A stretch of 64,000 nt of DNA from Sphingomonas pruni NBRC 15498 (lineage in GTDB: Bacteria > Pseudomonadota > Alphaproteobacteria > Sphingomonadales > Sphingomonadaceae). The translations under genes and the position numbers were made by a program. Below, piece by piece: positions 60,808-64,000 of the stretch (position 1 is its first letter; every line of letters starts with the position of its first letter). Under the pieces are notes generated by a model. The model searched no databases, was not told the DNA's origin, and worked only from the letters and a program-made list of their open reading frames with translations. The stretch spans positions 61,480-125,479 of the forward strand of contig NZ_BCYZ01000006.1 of NCBI RefSeq assembly GCF_001598455.1. The letters are read 5' to 3'.

Positions 60808-61344
60808 TCACCCTGCCAATTTCTCGAGGATCGCCGCCAATATCGCTGGTGATTCTGGCAGGCGCCCCGGCCCATATTCCCCGCAGGCCATCGCGCCTTC
60901 GTCCGGCTCCATCACCGTAATGCCATCCTCCCGCAGAGTCGCGACGTTGCGCCTGGTCGCGGGATGCGTCCACATCCGCACATTCATCGCGGGCGCGGCG
61001 AGCACCTTCTTGTCGGTTGCGAGCAGCAATGTCGTCGCTAGATCATCCGCGATCCCCGCCGCCATTTTAGCCATCAGGTCCGCGGTCGCCGGCGCGACGA
61101 CGATCAGATCGGCCTCGCGGCTGAGCTGGATATGCCCCATCTCGGTCTCGTCCTTGAGATTCCAGAGGGTCGTATAGACTTGTTCCTCGGACAGTGCGCC
61201 GAGCGTCATCGCGGTGACGAAATGCGCGCCACCGTCGGTCAGTACGCATTTGACGCCGATCCCCGCCTTCTTCGCCAGCCGGATCAGCTCGCAAGCCTTG
61301 TAGGCTGCGATGCCGCCGCCGACGATCAACAGGATGCGCTTCAT
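60808..61344 (-). CDS. coaC: Phosphopantothenoylcysteine decarboxylase part of CoaBC (split)
   Basis: The 178-aa flavoprotein domain has ILLIVGGGIAAYKACELIRL, the EADLIVVAPATADLMAKMA stretch, the PAMNVRMW substrate motif and MACGEYGPGRLPE near the end (substrate recognition clamp with Cys). It decarboxylates phosphopantothenoylcysteine. It stops at TGA just before the repeat element rather than reading on into CoaB. Its start overlaps the membrane-protein stop by 4 bp. Confidence 0.87.
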   Translation of the reverse strand: MKRILLIVGGGIAAYKACELIRLAKKAGIGVKCVLTDGGAHFVTAMTLGALSEEQVYTTLWNLKDETEMGHIQLSREADLIVVAPATADLMAKMAAGIADDLATTLLLATDKKVLAAPAMNVRMWTHPATRRNVATLREDGITVMEPDEGAMACGEYGPGRLPESPAILAAILEKLAG

Positions 61345-62447
61345 GGAGTGAGCCTCGTGACCGTAATCTTGCGACGCTTGGGGAAAGCAGCGGCGATCAG
61401 GTCCTTCAGCCCATCAGGCGCGAAGGCCAAGCCGATCAGGATCGCAGGCGCCACCATCAGCCCCCAATAGAAGGTGTCGACCCGCCCGAACAGGCCGATC
61501 AACGCGGCATAAGCGGTGAAAGTCGCCAGCGCGCGGATGCCGGTCAAGTCGCGCCACGCCGCCCAGCCGAATAAGGTGAACCCCATCAGCAATGCCGCGA
61601 TCCACATCGGCGCGAGGCGGAGCGCGGTCGACAAGGTCAGCGCCTCGACGAAGAATCCGAAGCCGAGCATGCCGGCCCAGCCGGGCGAGGCGGGGTCGAC
61701 CGGGGTCACGACCTGCGCGACGGCGTGAGCATGCGCGGCGACGGCGACCGCCAGCAGAACGAGCCCGCCGGCCCATCCCAGCGCTTCGCGCCGATCGCCT
61801 TCGAGCCAGGCGAGCATCACCATGATCCCGACATAGAGCGCGCTGGTTTCGCGGATCAATAGAGCGATTGCGCCGATCCCCGCGGCGGCGACCCAATGGC
61901 CGGGGCGGCGCACCGCCAGGCTGAGCGCGATCAGCAGCCCGGCCCAGACCTCATGAAAGGCCGCAAGATCGGCCTGGATGAACGCGCCCATGCCGCCCGC
62001 GAGCAGAACCATCGCGATGAACAAGGGTGGCGGACGCGCGAAAGCGGGGCGCAGACGATTGAACCACGCCACCATGACACCGGCGGCGAGCGCCCAGAGC
62101 AGGCCGACTACCGCCCAATGCGGCATGAGCGCCTGGACCATGGCCAGCGTCGGCAGGCGGAAGGTCACAAAGGGGCGCAGAGGATAATCGCCCCGCCGCA
62201 ATTCCTGCGCGGCGACCTCGTAATAATTGCCACCATGACGGACGCCGTCGACGATCGCTTCGTAGAGGACGATATCGGCCTGATCGTCGCTCCGCTTGGC
62301 CGAATCGCCGCTGACTGCCGGCGGGCTGGGCACGGTGAGCGCGCTCAGCGTCGCGAGGAGCAGCAGGACCAGCCCGACGAGCGCGAGCCGCGCCTTGCCT
62401 TTCGACAGGCCGGCGAAGCGCGAAGGTTCGGCCAGCCACAGCGCCAT
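61341..62447 (-). CDS. Hypothetical integral membrane protein
   Basis: A protein of about 368 aa with about 8-9 hydrophobic helices and a hydrophilic loop after the first (GDSAKRSDDQADIVLYEAIVDG, HGGNYYEVAAQELRRG), an arrangement like DUF2029/GT-C-type glycosyltransferases of the inner membrane. The specific family is uncertain. ATG 62447 overlaps the ubiB stop (TAATG), so it is coupled to ubiB and coaC. Confidence 0.7.
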   Translation of the reverse strand: MALWLAEPSRFAGLSKGKARLALVGLVLLLLATLSALTVPSPPAVSGDSAKRSDDQADIVLYEAIVDGVRHGGNYYEVAAQELRRGDYPLRPFVTFRLPTLAMVQALMPHWAVVGLLWALAAGVMVAWFNRLRPAFARPPPLFIAMVLLAGGMGAFIQADLAAFHEVWAGLLIALSLAVRRPGHWVAAAGIGAIALLIRETSALYVGIMVMLAWLEGDRREALGWAGGLVLLAVAVAAHAHAVAQVVTPVDPASPGWAGMLGFGFFVEALTLSTALRLAPMWIAALLMGFTLFGWAAWRDLTGIRALATFTAYAALIGLFGRVDTFYWGLMVAPAILIGLAFAPDGLKDLIAAAFPKRRKITVTRLTP

Positions 62448-63982
62448 TAGTGGAGGAACCACCACGTCGCCGCGACCGAGATCGCGGCGCTGAGCACGGC
62501 GACTGCGACATAGCGCCAGCCGCCGCCCAGGCGCACGACCTCAATCTCGCGCAGCGGCGGCGCAGGCGGCGCGCCGCCGGGCGACGGGAAGCGCGCCTCG
62601 ATGTTGCGGATGAGTTCGGGCAGACGCATCAGCGTACGAAAGTCGGTGATCAGCCGGTCTCCGATTGCCGCCTCGGGGCCCAATTCGGTCCGGATCCATT
62701 CGCGGATGAAGGGCGCAGCGGTGTCCCACATGTTGATCTCGGGATCGAGGCTGGTGGCGACGCCCTCGACCATCACCATGGTCTTCTGCAGCAGCAGCAG
62801 GTGCGGCTGAGTCTGCATATCGAAGTCGCGGGTGATGCGGAACAGTCCGTCGAGCATCATCCCGACCGACATGTCCTTGACCGGCAGGCCGCGCATCGGC
62901 TCGCCGACCGCGCGCAACGCGGTCGCGAATTCGGCGACATTGTGGTGCGGGGGCACGTATCCCGCCTCGAAATGGATCTCCGCGACGCGCTGGTAATTGC
63001 CGGTGATCAGTCCGTAGAGGATTTCCGCCAGCCAGACGCGCGCGCGCCGGTCGATCCGTCCCATGATGCCGAAATCGATCGCGGCGATATGCCCCTGGGG
63101 AGTCGCGAACAAATTCCCCTGATGCATGTCGGCGTGGAAGAATCCTTCCGAAATCGCCTGGCGCAGGAAAGCGTTGACCAGGATCGAGGCAAGCCGGCTG
63201 GGATCGTGCCCGGCGGCGATCAGCGCCTCGCGGTTGGTCAGCTTGATGCCGTCGATCCATTCGAGCGTCAGCACGCTGCCGGTGGTCCGCTGCCAGTCGA
63301 TCGCCGGGACTTGGTAATCGGGCTCGGCGCGCATCGATTCGGCGAGTTCGGATGCGGAGGCCGCCTCGCGCCGTAAATCGAGTTCGCGCAAGGTCCAGCG
63401 CTTGAACGTCTCGATCACGAGGCGCGGGCGCAGACGGGCAAGTTCGCCGCCCAGCGCCTCGGCTTGCGCCGCGGCCCATTGATAGGTGTCGATCGCACGG
63501 ATGAAATCGTCCTCGACACCCGGTCGCAAAACCTTGACCGCAACCTGGCGCCCGTCTGGCGTGACCGCGCGATGCACTTGGGCGATCGAAGCGGCACCGA
63601 CCGCAACTTCGTCGATCGACGCGAACACGTCTTCGACCGGACGGCCCAGCCCGCGTTCGATCGCGGCCTTGATCGTCGCGTAAGGCAGCGGTGGCAGCGC
63701 ATCCTGCAGGCGCATCAAATCGTGCGCGGCTTCCTCGCCGACCAGATCGGGACGAGTCGCCAGCGTCTGGCCGAGCTTGATCGCGGCAGGACCGATCGCC
63801 TGAAAGGCGTCGGCATAGCGCGGAACCTTGGGCACCCTTGCCCCGAACCGCGCGATCCTGACCAGCCGGCGGACGCGCGCGGGCGTGTTTGGGTCGCGCT
63901 CGATGCCCTTGAGCGCTCCGTGGCGCGCGAGGATCCGGCCCCATTTGAGCAGGCGCCAGAGATGGATGGCGGGGGCGGTCAT
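62447..63982 (-). CDS. ubiB: Ubiquinone biosynthesis protein UbiB (ABC1/ADCK kinase-like)
   Basis: The 511-aa ABC1 family protein has KLGQTLATRPDLVGEEAAHDL (KxGQ motif), VAVKVLRPGV (ATP-binding Lys), HADMHQGNLF and AIDFGIMGR (catalytic HxDxxxxN and DFG). Two C-terminal hydrophobic segments end the protein (RYVAVAVLSAAISVAATWWF). It is an atypical kinase/ATPase needed for ubiquinone synthesis. The start is 18 bp from the window end; ubiE would be expected just beyond, but is not visible. Confidence 0.95.
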   Translation of the reverse strand: MTAPAIHLWRLLKWGRILARHGALKGIERDPNTPARVRRLVRIARFGARVPKVPRYADAFQAIGPAAIKLGQTLATRPDLVGEEAAHDLMRLQDALPPLPYATIKAAIERGLGRPVEDVFASIDEVAVGAASIAQVHRAVTPDGRQVAVKVLRPGVEDDFIRAIDTYQWAAAQAEALGGELARLRPRLVIETFKRWTLRELDLRREAASASELAESMRAEPDYQVPAIDWQRTTGSVLTLEWIDGIKLTNREALIAAGHDPSRLASILVNAFLRQAISEGFFHADMHQGNLFATPQGHIAAIDFGIMGRIDRRARVWLAEILYGLITGNYQRVAEIHFEAGYVPPHHNVAEFATALRAVGEPMRGLPVKDMSVGMMLDGLFRITRDFDMQTQPHLLLLQKTMVMVEGVATSLDPEINMWDTAAPFIREWIRTELGPEAAIGDRLITDFRTLMRLPELIRNIEARFPSPGGAPPAPPLREIEVVRLGGGWRYVAVAVLSAAISVAATWWFLH

Positions 63983-64000
63983 CTAAATTCCTCCCCGGAA

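Noticed and set aside
1..64000. CRISPR arrays, tRNA or rRNA genes
   Set aside because: No regularly spaced repeats, no cloverleaf-like stretch with conserved tRNA motifs and no rRNA sequence were seen on reading the window.

Overview
This window has high GC overall and its gene content points to an alphaproteobacterium of the Sphingomonas group. The signs are a ubiB / membrane protein / coaBC / dut housekeeping block, a DUF6916 gene beside tail-collar (MdpB-like) proteins, small Gly/Ala-rich exported proteins, and a large scattered exopolysaccharide locus. The assignment comes from gene families and synteny I recognise; no search was run.

Layout. (1) 57-4017: two FKBP-type prolyl isomerases, then a cyanide-insensitive-type cytochrome bd oxidase operon (cydA, cydB and a 39-aa DUF2474 subunit). 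(2) 4067-6584: a DUF6916 protein, a GNAT acetyltransferase and three tandem tail-collar proteins. (3) 6866-13789: a RiPP cluster that resembles phosphorylated (paeninodin-type) lasso peptide clusters. It has a 56-aa precursor, an asparagine-synthetase-like cyclase, a PqqD/RRE protein, two sulfotransferases (one with a Nif11-like N-terminus), an HprK-like kinase, an Asp/Asn beta-hydroxylase-like oxygenase and a FkbM methyltransferase. No leader peptidase (B2) or transporter is visible, and a dead IS3 transposase borders the cluster. This is the most interesting part of the window. (4) 14571-53181: polysaccharide genes in several opposing blocks. They include a Tat-exported beta-helix protein, UDP-uronate epimerase and dehydrogenases, a priming sugar transferase, wecB/wecC, a wzc/wza/polymerase operon, two GDP-mannose dehydratase paralogues flanking a glycosyltransferase, an acyltransferase, a complete IS3 element, and a long minus-strand operon with glycosyltransferases, Wzx, a bi-domain oxidoreductase, a heparinase II/III-like protein, AsnB and a second polymerase. 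(5) 53429-57102: a protein phosphatase, small unknown genes, an NTP_transf_5 protein and galU. (6) 57099-64000: housekeeping genes (ThiF/MoeB-like, dut, hydrolase, GNAT, coaBC split by a palindromic repeat, membrane protein, ubiB).

How the genes fit together. The polysaccharide genes could make UDP-glucose (GalU), UDP-GlcA/GalA-type uronic acids, UDP-ManNAcA (WecB/WecC) and GDP-6-deoxyhexoses (Gmd). A priming transferase and several glycosyltransferases would build the lipid-linked repeat unit. Wzx flips it, one or both Wzy-like proteins polymerise it, and Wzc/Wza control length and export. AsnB, the oxidoreductase, the heparinase-like protein and the acyltransferase are likely decorating or editing enzymes. 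In the RiPP block, the precursor would be bound by the PqqD protein, cyclised by the Asn-synthetase homologue, then phosphorylated, sulfated, hydroxylated and/or methylated.
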